Of a DNA stretch of 64,000 bases, positions 44,902 through 54,948 are shown one piece after another. The DNA lies in contig NC_066286.1 of NCBI RefSeq assembly GCF_905404315.1, forward strand, positions 2,983,501 through 3,047,500. The letters are read 5' to 3'. Numbering within the stretch: position 1 is the first letter of the stretch; the number at the start of each line of letters is the position of its first letter. Origin of the DNA: Leptidea sinapis (taxonomy: Eukaryota > Arthropoda > Insecta > Lepidoptera > Pieridae). A program made the translations under genes and the position numbers. The notes under the pieces are model-generated. The model did no database searches and had not been told where the DNA came from. It was given only the letters and a program-made list of their open reading frames with translations.

Positions 44902-45174
44902 TTTTTTTTTATGAAAATAAGGGACGACACGATCAAGACCTTCAGCTCATGGTAACTGATATGCCTTGCCGATTACAATGCAATGCCCCTCAGGATTCTT
45001 GAAAAACCCAAAATTCTGAGCAGCACTACAATTGCGCTCGTCAACCTTGAGACATAAGATGTTAAGTCTCATTTGCCCACTTGTTTCACGCGCGCCCTTC
45101 AGACCGAAACACAAATAGACGCCGTTATGGTAACCATAATCTACCGGCATCCTGTGCAAGAGCCACTGGTAGGT
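44902..45174 (-). repeat. SINE family 1, minus strand
   Basis: Antisense full-length-looking copy: poly(T) at 44902-44910, 'atgaaaataagggacgacac', the core near 45000-45110 and the inverse head 'ccggcatcctgtgcaagagc'. Confidence 0.75.
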
Positions 45175-45399
45175 AGTATCTAGAGTTGCTATGACGGTCT
45201 CTTTAAGTTAGAAGTAAACAGCTTGTTGCATCTTGACTGTTGTCGTGGTACGGAACATGTAGGTGCACTGTCTGTGGAGCGCCTCAGTCGTATCGATTTG
45301 GAGAAACAGCAGTTGGAAGATGATTCCTGTGCGTGAGCTGTGCCCTGAATATTGACGTGGTGCGGGGGAAATATCGCATTTTACGAGATCTTCTGTGGT

Positions 45400-45945
45400 G
45401 GCTGGTTAGATTTTGCTACTGAACAAATCCTTTGAATTGTTACTAAGTAAGACACTATACGTTCACAAGGTCGTCACCTTTTTGCTCGGGGATCTTCATT
45501 ATTATAACACTAGAAATAAGGGATTATTTGTAACTAATTCTAGTCGGCATCATAAAATACATAATAGCTTTAAGGGTAAATGTATACACTTTTATATTAT
45601 AGTATATAATTTCCAGCCACTGTTCAAGCATTATATATAAATAATTTTAAAAGTTTTATAAAAAAATGGCTCTGTCTTAAATCCTACTACTCCACAGCTG
45701 AAAATCTAAGTGATCGGACAGCATGGGACTAGATTATGATTATTTTATAGCAATAGCAATGAGAGTACAATATTGTATATTTTATTAAAAAGAGCGCAAG
45801 AAAAGAATGCTGGGAGAGTTTCTTGCGCCCCTTCTTCTCTCTCAAAGCGCTACTTGTTTCCAAAGTGTCTAGTATATTAGAAATGACATCAAAAAGTATT
45901 CCAAAGGAATCAATTTTGAGAAAATAAATGCCTTTTACGCCTTTA
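45400..45945 (+). pseudogene. LINE remnant: RT C-terminus and 3' UTR
   Basis: The frame from 45413 reads YYNTRNKGLFVTNSSRHHKI then HNSFKGKCIHFY, a Jockey/CR1-like C-terminal block (YNTRN...NSFKG..I.FYN..P). It goes on in a broken frame through KSYYSTAENLSDRTAWD to a 3' UTR ending 'gagaaaataaatgcctttta'. Sister copy: 49640-50120. Confidence 0.7.
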
Positions 45946-46099
45946 TACAGCGTGGTTCTACAAAGGCAACATTAAATAAACACACGGCTAAGCTACTTAA
46001 CCTCAATTAAAAAAAAAGTTCATAAATAAAATACATAATTTACCTTAAATAAATAAATTTTCCTTTATAAGTTATCTAGTCACCGCTCGCTACCGTATC

Positions 46100-47650
46100 C
46101 TTACGGCCGTTTCCAATATACTATCTACAGATAAGATATAAATTACTACCTTCTACTGTCAGTTATTAGCTGTGAATAATCTGAAGCTGTCCCAATATAC
46201 CCGATAAGTCATGCTTATCGCCTTATATTGGGACGCGTGAATTGAAATTTCCGTACAAACTTCTATCGAAGGTAAGCTTATACGAGGGCGGCACTGAAAA
46301 TTTCGGGAATCAAGGAAGTGACACAACATTACTATTTAAAAATGTATTTATTGCTTTTCGAAGTATTCTCCGCGAAATTTGACATATTTTTCCATACGAT
46401 GGAACCAATCATTGAAGCAACCATTCCATTCGTAAGTTGGGGTCTCCAAAATGGCCGTTTTGTAGGCGTCCACAGCTTCTTCAGGTGATGAAAATCTCTG
46501 ACCACGCAATTTATTCTTTATTTTAGGGAAAGTATAGAAATCATTAGGGCTTAGAAATCGGGGCTGTACGGCGGATGGTCTAATAATTCTATGTTTTCTT
46601 GCTCTAAAAACTCTTTTGTTATGTGCGCGGTGTGAGAACTCGCATTGTCGTAATGGAGGATGATGCGGCGGTTGCAGTTCTCTTTACGGAGTTCAGAAAC
46701 GACCTGTGGCAAACAAATGCTAGCATACCATTCTGCATTAACCATTCCTTGTCCCTCAAGAGGAATAGTCGCAACATGGCCGGTTTTGGAGACAAACGTG
46801 GCCACCATTTTTTTTGCAACACTCCGTGAACGCTCAATTTTTGTTGACTTTAACTCATTTTCGAACACCCAAACTCGTGACTGGTTTTTTGTTTCGGGTT
46901 CGTACGCGTATATCCAGGATTCATCACCTGATACGATGTTGTATACAGTATTTGAGGATCCTGCGTGGAATCTTTCGAGAGTTCTGACGCACCAAGTAAC
47001 GCGAGCCGCTTTTTGCTCTTCACAGAGCAAATGCGGTATACATCGGGAAAACAACTTTTTTTACACCTAATTGTTCATGTAAGATTATTTGTATTTGACT
47101 CATGTCAATGTCTAAAGTTGCCTGAATTTCGCGGTATGTCCCATGTCGATCTTCCTCAATCAGCTTACGCACAGCATCAATGTTTTCATTGGTGACTGCA
47201 GTTTTTGGACGACCTTGACGGGGATCATCACTGAGCTTGACACGTCCACGTTGAAATTCAGCAAACCAGCGATAAATTGTGGTTTTGGATGGGGCTTCAT
47301 CACTCTAGAATTTTCTCGAGTCAATTCCATTTTCTCAACGACTACACAAGTTTGATAAGACCTTGTGACAAGACCGAGAATCTTTTTTTAAATAAATAAA
47401 TGGTATTCAATTTTTAAAACCCAGGAGTTTTCAATTAAAAAGATTTTAATATGACAGGAACAGTGGAAATATTCCATTCCCGATACTTTTAGTGCAGCCC
47501 TCGTACATCGTCCATTGACAGACAGCGTGTATGGATAAGGTGAGTTACCGTCGATAAGTTTATTGGGACAGAAAAGTCAACGATAGTTACGATTTTTATC
47601 CCAAGTAAGAGATAGACTGAATATTGGGAACGGTCATTAGTGGCTAGTTG
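46100..47650. mobile_element. Fold-back MITE interrupted by mariner copy B
   Basis: The left part carries 'ggccgtttccaatatactat' (46113) and 'ctgtcccaatatacccgata'; right of the mariner are 'tttattgggacag' and, at the far end, 'atattgggaacggtcattag'. The two outer parts are inverse to each other, as expected of one inverted-repeat element split by the insertion at TA 46281-46282. Exact ends are uncertain. Confidence 0.5.
46283..47503 (-). mobile_element. Mariner-family transposon copy B (1221 bp), deleted
   Basis: Same family as 7887-9134. Ends are CGAGGGCGGCACTGAAAATT and the inverse CGAGGGCTGCACTAAAAGTA, bounded by TA at 46281-46282 and 47504-47505. Minus-strand transposase pieces keep SGDESWIYAYEPETK, HYDNASSHTA and PPYSPDF. 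A 73-bp deletion near 47300 removes part of the N-terminal DNA-binding region (the matching bases are 8857-8929 of copy A), and there are further frame breaks near 47055 and 46550. Confidence 0.92.
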
Positions 47651-47792
47651 TGCGACCACGTAAGGGTGATTCAAATGTTGTTTCTAAATTTATATTATTT
47701 GTTTATTTGAAAATTTACTTTAAGTTTTATTTTTTATGACTACAGTACAGAAGCTCTACTCTTGTGTTTATATTAGTGTGGCCGCTGTCATA

Positions 47793-48211
47793 CAGGGCGT
47801 CCCAAAGTTTTGGGACATGGAGGGAAAGTACCTTAAATATCGTATATAGCAGCGGACTCATTAGAAGATTGGCGATTTGCGTAAGATAAGAGGGATTACA
47901 TTTTGAGAATTTAATTAATTAATTTACAAAAAAATGCCCACTTAACTGACTACTTTCTTTTAAAATACTATGTTACTTAAGAAGAGTCATTAGTTTTTGG
48001 CCATTCTTTCGATTGGCATCATAAAAGTAGGGGTGTTTTTTTTTACATTTAAGTCGGTTAGAATTCGCAGGCGATGCCAGTAATTTTTAGAAAATCTTTG
48101 AATGCAGAATTACTGACTTTTAAAAATAACATAAGGTCTTCTTTCAGTAAAATACCCTATCTACGATATTTTTAGGTACGGTTCCTTCATGTCCCATAAC
48201 CTTGGGACCTG
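47793..48211. mobile_element. Tc1/mariner-type MITE (419 bp)
   Basis: Inverted ends CAGGGCGTCCCAAAGTTTTG and, inverted, CAGGTCCCAAGGTTATGGGA, pairing with mismatches for about 60 bp, with TA on both sides (47791-47792, 48212-48213). No transposase. The small open frame starting at 48189 is a chance product. Confidence 0.68.
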
Positions 48212-48562
48212 TACATATATACCTGTTAACGATAGTTCTTTGCTGCGTATCCTTAAGCGTATATTATATTGCGTATTGCCAAAGTTTATGTGCAAGACAA
48301 TTCTACAAACTATTTCTCTAACAAGAATGTGGAGAGCTACTAGAAATGAGGCCGTGGAATGCGTTCTGCGTTTTCCCGTTAATTTCTTTGGTAAATTGTT
48401 TTGCTCACATGCGTACTGAGGTCGTTAGCAGCGGACATTTTGTATGTAAATCATTATAATGTATACAAAGTATATAATATAATACACTTAATTGCTCTTA
48501 CAAATAAACTTGGTATAAAGATATTCTCGAGAATAAACGAAGAATATGCAAAATGATGATAA

Positions 48563-48918
48563 TCTTAATATATATAAATCTCGTGTCACAATGTTTGTCC
48601 TCAATGGACTCCTAAACAAATGAACGGATTTCAATGGGGATTACTTCATGGAGTGCAGTTTAGTCCAACTTAAGAGATAGGATAGTTTTTATTTCGATTT
48701 GGGACCCATAATTATTTTTATTTCTAATATTTGTTTTGTTTGGACATATTTTCTGTGAGAGTATTTTTGACGCGCGGTTTGACAGTTCTGCTGTGAAACA
48801 ATTTCATTATAACAACAAGGAGCATATTATTATGTTACAATGAAAAATTATTGACAAATTCATCAAAATCGGTATTTTATTTATTATGTACAGAACAACG
48901 TCTGTCTGGTCAGCTAGT
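48563..48918 (+). mobile_element. Non-autonomous Helitron-like element
   Basis: Starts TCTTAATATATATAAATCTC and ends 'acgtctgtctggtcagctag' plus T. The 3' half (48770-48918) matches the inverse of 21692-21900. No coding frame. Confidence 0.7.
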
Positions 48919-48924
48919 AATATA

Positions 48925-49160
48925 TATAATATTAACACACTTTTACACAAATTATCTTGCCCCAAACTAGGCATAAGCCTGTACTATGGGTACAAGACAA
49001 CGATATAATATTTAATACAATATACTTACTTAAACATACATAAAACATCCATGACTCGAAAACAAATATCCACATTCATCAAATAAATGATTGCACCTAC
49101 CGGGATTCGAACCCGGGACCTCTAGCTTAGTAGTCAGGGTCACTAACCATTCGCTGATAA
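48925..49160 (-). repeat. tRNA-derived SINE family 2, minus strand
   Basis: Nearly the same as 42795-43045: 'attatcttgccccaaactag', 'actatgggtacaagacaacg', the inverse B box GGATTCGAACCC (49102-49113) and 'gtcactaaccattcg'. Confidence 0.78.
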
Positions 49161-49639
49161 CATTGTCAATACAATGACAATTCTGAAGTTTTCCGAATGT
49201 CAAACCTAAGACCTTCCTAACCAAGAATAAGTAAAATGTCTATTTGTAAACATTTTGCATATTATTGGTTTATTCTCAAGTATAACTTTATACCAAGTTA
49301 ATTTGTAAGGAGTTTATATGAAAATGGAACTGCAATTTGAAAGAGGTATTAATGTCCATATATCCGTAAATTGAAGTTTCTGCTAGCCAATAAAGTGCTA
49401 TACCAATAACAGTTGTGAATGGTTGCTTGGTTTTTACCAGAAAACCAATTTTGGCCTATCTGTTTGTTTCCATATTGCAAAATGACTCAGGCTTCTTTTG
49501 ATGTAGTTATTATTGGGGTCTGCGTTTATATTTTATAGTATAAATAATCAAACATATTTCTATTAAGTTTTTTGCCGAATATGGAAAGCTCCATCTAATA
49601 ATATTATGACTTCATTGTCAGTACATTTATTAAAAATTT

Positions 49640-50120
49640 AATATACGTTCTCAAAAATCGTCACCTTTTTCCTCTTAGTAGTGATTTTTATAACACTAGA
49701 AATAAGCTTTTAACTAACTAATTCTAGTAGCCTTCATAAGATATATAATTGCTTTAAGGGTAAATGTATACACTTTTATAATAAAGTCCCAGCCACTGTT
49801 CAGGAATTATCTATAAATAAATTTAAATGCTTTATTAAAAAATGGCTTTGTCGTAAATCCTACTACTCCACAGCTGAATATCTAAGTGATCGTGACACAC
49901 TGGGACTAGATTATGATTATTTTATTGCAATAGCAATCACAGTACAATATTGTATATTTTATTATAGAGAGCGCAAATAAATGTCGGGAGAGTTTCTTGC
50001 ACCGCTTCTTCTCTCTCAGAGCGCCATTTGTTTCCGAAGTGGTAGTAGTAGTAGCACTAGAAATGACATCGAAAAGAATCTAAAGAAATAAATTATGAGA
50101 AAATAAATGCCTTTTATGAC
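49640..50120 (+). pseudogene. LINE remnant (family of 45400-45945)
   Basis: Shares 'aaaatggctttgtcgtaaat', 'cctactactccacagctgaa', 'cttcttctctctcagagcgc' and 'gagaaaataaatgcctttta' with the other copy. A (GTA)n run sits at about 50042-50052. Decayed frames only. Confidence 0.65.
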
Positions 50121-50394
50121 TAGCTCTTTATTCCAAACAAAAATGTATACTGCGACCTCTTTAGGTATAAACTATGAAGTGCGGTTTTGACTAGCGGTAG
50201 GAGTTTTGTCGATAAGTTTGATTGCCCTTTCAGCAGGAAAATAATCTCATAGGAAATCAGAAATTATGCGCGGATGAATTCGCGGGCAGCTGCTATTTAA
50301 TAGAAAGTTAATAAAGTTTTACGAAACAAAGATTTTTATTAGTACTACGTGCTTTGTCATGTGTGTACGTGGGCGAAGTCGCGGGTATCAACTA

Positions 50395-50650
50395 GTTATT
50401 ATAAGATAAATGATTTTCTTAACCACAGATTAGGAATGGAGCGAACGCGCTCAGGCTCTATAATTATAATTTTTTATTTTACTTATGTTACATTGTAATA
50501 CATATTTTTTTTATAAAAAAGCCCGCTTAGTCTCCTGCACCCGTTCTTAAGTTTGAGACACTTTTTAGAATGGCACACTGTTTTTGACGTTCAAAAAGTG
50601 ATGCCAAATGCATTTTGAATTTTAATAACGATTCGGGGATAGCAACTAGC
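50395..50650 (+). repeat. LINE 3' tail (family of 28530-29210)
   Basis: 'ataaatgattttcttaacca', 'attaggaatggagcgaac' and 'gcccgcttagtctcctgcac' correspond to 29000-29110; only the 3' UTR is left. Confidence 0.5.
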
Positions 50651-50784
50651 ACGCACATCACTTATCGGACGTTACATGAACATAATGATAGTATTTACAT
50701 ATTTGATGCGTTACCGGGCACAACAATCGCTCGTTGGACATAATATAGCGTAGGAGCTAGTATCGGAATGCGCGACTCATTTTG

Positions 50785-51045
50785 GATTTTATGACAATAA
50801 GGGACATAGCGAGCAGGATGTTCAGCCGATGGTTATTGATACGCCCTGCCCATTACAATGCAGTTCCGCTCGGGATTCTTGAAAACCCAAAAACTGAGCG
50901 GCACTGCAATTGCGTCCGTCACCTTGTGACATAAGATGTTAAGTATTTCACTAGCTATGGCGCCCTTCAGACTGAAACACAATAATGCTTATACATTACT
51001 GCTTCACGGCAGAAAAAGGAGCCGTTGTTGGTACCCATAATATAG
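50785..51045 (-). repeat. SINE family 1, minus strand
   Basis: Antisense copy from 'ttttatgacaataagggaca' to 'tacattactgcttcacggca' and 'ggtacccataatatagccg'. A 10-20 bp gap in the core near 50945 removes 'tctcatttgcccag'. Confidence 0.72.
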
Positions 51046-51694
51046 CCGACAATAACGGCGTAAGTAACGAATAAATAAATAGAAAGAATGCGTAGAGTGG
51101 TGAGTGATACACGTTACGTAAATATTTTGCTGATATTCGTTCGCCATGTTTCTTGTCACATTCTACAACCAGATAGGGAATTGTAGTCGTCTTTAAACTT
51201 TGAACTAAAGTAGCTATCAAAGATATACTCGCTTAGCAATTATCATTTAGCAGTCGGAAACACTTCTAGCATTTTCGACACTCTCTTAACTATCATCTCT
51301 TGCGACGGAACAAGTGCCGTAAAATTATCTTTTGATTTACTGTGAAAAAAATGGCTTAGAAATAAAGCGTCGTGACACTTATTGTTCTTTCCTTCCTTTA
51401 TTCTTTCTTCTTAAATTTCTCATAATAAAAAATTCGTACAAACTTTTTAATTTGTTTTTAGTTTAAAAAAAGTGAAGAAAAAATTAACCACATTCAACTA
51501 TTAGAACGGACTAGATTCCTAAGTTGAATAATGCCAGCGACGTCACTTTATCAGAGTAAAATTGCAAAATAAAACAAAACATACAATCATATTATATAGA
51601 TTAAATATTAATCCTATATGTATAGCAATATCCCTATAGTAGTCAAAAATTCTTGATGATTCGTTTGAATTCTAATCTTGTTTTATAGACCTGA
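51046..51694. other. Intergenic AT-rich DNA
   Basis: No gene or clear repeat recognised. Confidence 0.4.
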
Positions 51695-52567
51695 GGGCCT
51701 ACCATCAACTTTTAATAAGCGATGCGAATCCGATGCAGTTCAGTTTAGCTACCTAAACTGAATCACTAAAATTAGTACCATGAAGTGCCTTTTACTGAAT
51801 GGCGTTTGGATCGCTTATGAAGAATGAACGAAATAGAATGCGTTTGGAAACCTAAAATGATATGATTTAAGCGGTTTTTTTGCGTAGAAAATACTAAAAA
51901 TACATTTTAAAATTGCGCAATTGCGTCAAATTATAAACCATTAAGCCCTTTTGAATACTTATTAAATAATAGTAATATAAATAAATATAGTTCTTTGAAT
52001 TACAAATTAAATGTTTGCCTTTGGTTTTTGTAAAAATAACGAGTTATGAACGCACCTCCATTTATGTTTGATTTGACAGGACCACAGAGTACATTTTTTT
52101 TAATTCGTTTCTGCGAACAGGCTATAGCCCGGGCCCTTACTGCCTCGTCTTTAGTATTTTCATTTTTGGTATTTATTTTACAAAAAAGACCAATAAAGTA
52201 TTCTCATCTCATCTTTAATCAATTAAAATTTTATTTTCTATTATTTCACTATTTTTTAAAAGTTATTAACAATACAATTCACTTTCCTCTAAGGAAGTAG
52301 CAACTTTTTTCGAATAGGTCACTTTGACAAATAAGCTATCCAGTTTATGTTGAAATAACACCTCATGGTACGAATGAATGAACGAAATAAATCAGTTTGC
52401 GATTCAGTTGAATACATTTTTGACATTTAATTGACATCATTGCGATTTAATCAGTTGATTTGACGTCAACCTAAATTAGATAGCTCTAATCACGTCGTGG
52501 TACGAAATAGCAATGCAGTTCATTTTAGGTTGTCAATTGAATCGCAATAAGAGTTCATGGTAGGCCC
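51695..52567. mobile_element. Fold-back element with long terminal inverted repeats (873 bp)
   Basis: Ends GGGCCTACCAT and ATGGTAGGCCC are perfect inverses. Further in, the ends pair more loosely for roughly 150-200 bp (left 'gtaccatgaagtgcctttta', right inverse 'gtaccatgaggtgttatttc'; left 'gcagttcagtttag', right 'gcagttcattttagg'). No transposase. An 84-codon frame (52046-52300) in the middle is probably chance. No target duplication was resolved. Confidence 0.6.
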
Positions 52568-52815
52568 GCTGTATACAAAGTGTGATGCGGGACCCCTTTT
52601 AGAAGTTGTTTTATATCGTTCGATATTCGACGACTTGCATTTATTGTATGTTGTATTATGTATTAAATAAAATGTGTATTCATTGATTGCTTATGTACAA
52701 AAAATGGAATTACAATTTTTGGTGATCGAACATCCTCACAATCCTTCGTTTGTTTTTAGCAAGATTGGTGTGCGTGGCTCTTAGACTGTACATATTCAGA
52801 CAAAACAAACGAGCC

Positions 52816-53041
52816 TTATAGCCTAAACACATGGTCAGGTTTGGCACGGCCGGAACATACGACGGTCTGGTGGGCGCTTTGCACCAATTGGTCCGGCGCC
52901 TTACTCGGTACGGTCCGGACGGTAATAATCATAATTTTGTGCGATGATGCGACAATGTGACATAACATCAAATATGGTCCGGTACCCGACTGCGGCCGAT
53001 GGTTCCGCCGTACCGAATCCGATCATGTGTTTAGGCTATAA
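52816..53041. mobile_element. MITE with 21-bp inverted ends and GGTCCGG repeats (226 bp)
   Basis: Left arm TTATAGCCTAAACACATGGT plus C, right arm its inverse with one mismatch (53021-53041). The inside is unusually GC-rich and repeats GGTCCGG (about 52889, 52914, 52977). Superfamily not determined. Confidence 0.65.
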
Positions 53042-53324
53042 TGCAATGCTTCCAATTCGATTGTCTGAGGTCGTCCGCGGGACGTCATCTACTCTTTGGT
53101 ATGCCTGGCGCGTTGAGAGCCCGTGAAAATAAGTTGTGTACAATACGCGCGTGATTGGAATGTGATGGGACCGATTATATTATTATAATAAAGATACATT
53201 ACTCATACTTACGAAAAAAGTGTTAACAAATTGTAATGATGTAAAAAGGTCAAATCCTCGTTCCACCCGATTACCGGGTAGTCTGTCAAAGACTAACATA
53301 GTACCTGACTTCTTCTTCTTCTTC

Positions 53325-53362
53325 GAGAACCAGAGGGCGACCTTCCTCGCCCTCTGGTTCTC
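53325..53362. repeat. Perfect 16-bp hairpin with 6-nt loop
   Basis: GAGAACCAGAGGGCGA, loop ccttcc, then TCGCCCTCTGGTTCTC. Every base of the arms pairs. It lies after a CTT-rich tract in intergenic DNA. Confidence 0.85.
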
Positions 53363-53679
53363 CTCCTTAGCTCTGCACGACAAGTCGTTCGATGGACTCA
53401 CTCTCGCGCCGGGTGACGTGTCAGAAGAAATAAGTATGCGACTCTGTACTAACACCGAAAGAATACTTATAAAATTATGATCAAAATCGGCCGCTACTGT
53501 TCCGTGCCAAAAGTAACTGGGTGGAATCCTATCGTAAATCAAATTTTAAGGAAAATATTTAATAAAATATATATTGGTATACATAAAAAAGTAATGTGCG
53601 TTCATATGTAGTTCTAAAAATCTTAATTTGCATCAAACTTTGTAAATATAATTATAATTATGTATTTAAGTATCATCAT

Positions 53680-53890
53680 CATTTCAGCCAGAAGACGTCC
53701 ACTGCTGGACAAAGGCCTCCCCCAAAGATCTCCATAATGATCGGTCCTGCACTGCCCTCATCCAACGTATTGCGGCGATCTTGACCAGATCGTCGGTCTA
53801 TCTTGTGGTGGGTCACCAACACTACGTCTTCCGGTACGTGGTCGAAATTCGAGGACTTTACTGCCCCAACGGCTATGCCCTGGCCACTGC
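53680..53890 (-). repeat. LINE C-terminal remnant (family of 57125-57450), minus strand
   Basis: The plus strand has 'cagaagacgtccactgctgg', 'acaaaggcctcccccaaaga' and 'cttgaccagatcgtcggtc', the inverse of 57325-57425. The minus strand thus encodes the end of an endonuclease-reverse transcriptase. Confidence 0.65.
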
Positions 53891-54843
53891 CACTTCAGTT
53901 TCGCAACCATCTATTGGTGTATTTAGGTCTATACCTAAGTCCTATGACTTACAAATTATTTATAAGCATGTCGTACATGTTTTGCCTACTTAACCGTTTA
54001 TTAGGATGCAACTTAATAATATTCTAATATCAATAAAAATATGAAAATTAATAATTTTTACTATAGTTTAATATACTTAATTAAACTGTAGGGTTATTCA
54101 TTTTTTCTAAAAACCGATTGTAGGTATCTAAAGGGAGAGTAGCTGAACACAAAATAGATTAAAAAAAACTTCACTCTCAACTTTACACTCAGAACTACTG
54201 AACTGACTCTTTTGAAACTTTCACTAATGCCTTCAGCGTAGCCTGGACCAACTTTAAGGCTGTATTTGATCAAAACATGTGGTCGTCAAAATATCTCCCA
54301 GCAGCGTTGTATATACTTCCGTATAAATTAAATTGTTCAGGTAAATTTAAAACAGGAATTCAAATTAATACCTTATTTCGTGGCAGTTAATGTTCAAAGT
54401 ATATTGTATAGGTATTAGAAGCTCGGACACGAACACGAGGCAAGAACATTGTCATTTTGTTTAGTAATTAGTAGTTTTGTAATTATTTAGCAAAATGATT
54501 AAAAACGTCAAGTTAGTTACACAAACTTGATATATCCCTTATATTTACCTGAAAAACAACAATCCATCCTTTTTAAGTTATTAGACTGTTATTTAGAGAG
54601 TTTTTCATTGAACAATTTGTCATTGCGGGGCGTTGTATTCAAAGCGCGGTCGAAACACAACAATCAGTCAAATGCAGCTAAAATCTACATTTCCAGTCTA
54701 AACGAGACACGGACATAAGTTCTGGGTACTTGTAATAGTCGAACTTGGTACTTAGTGTCTTGTCAAATTTGGAGAATGTCGAAATTCAATATGCTCCTAT
54801 AAAATGTGTGGTGTTTGCTTTCAGGTGGACTGCGTGGTCAGCA

Positions 54844-54948
54844 ATGGGCTGCTTCGGGTCTCCAGGTGCCAAGAGTGGCGAGGATGACGCCAAGTCCCAG
54901 AAGCGGCGGAGTGACGCCATCACTCGCCAACTCCAGAAGGATAAACAG
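54844..54948 (+). CDS. Galphas: G-alpha-s coding exon 1
   Basis: Encodes residues 1-35, MGCFGSPGAKSGEDDAKSQK then RRSDAITRQLQKDKQ; Gly2/Cys3 are the palmitoylation-type residues and the helix binds beta-gamma. The exon body begins at 54825 after 'tttgctttcag'. The donor CAG|GTGCCC is weak, and a LINE tail begins only 15 bp on. Confidence 0.93.

Noticed and set aside
52046..52300. 84-codon open frame as a gene
   Set aside because: It lies inside the inverted-repeat element 51695-52567 and has no recognisable motif.
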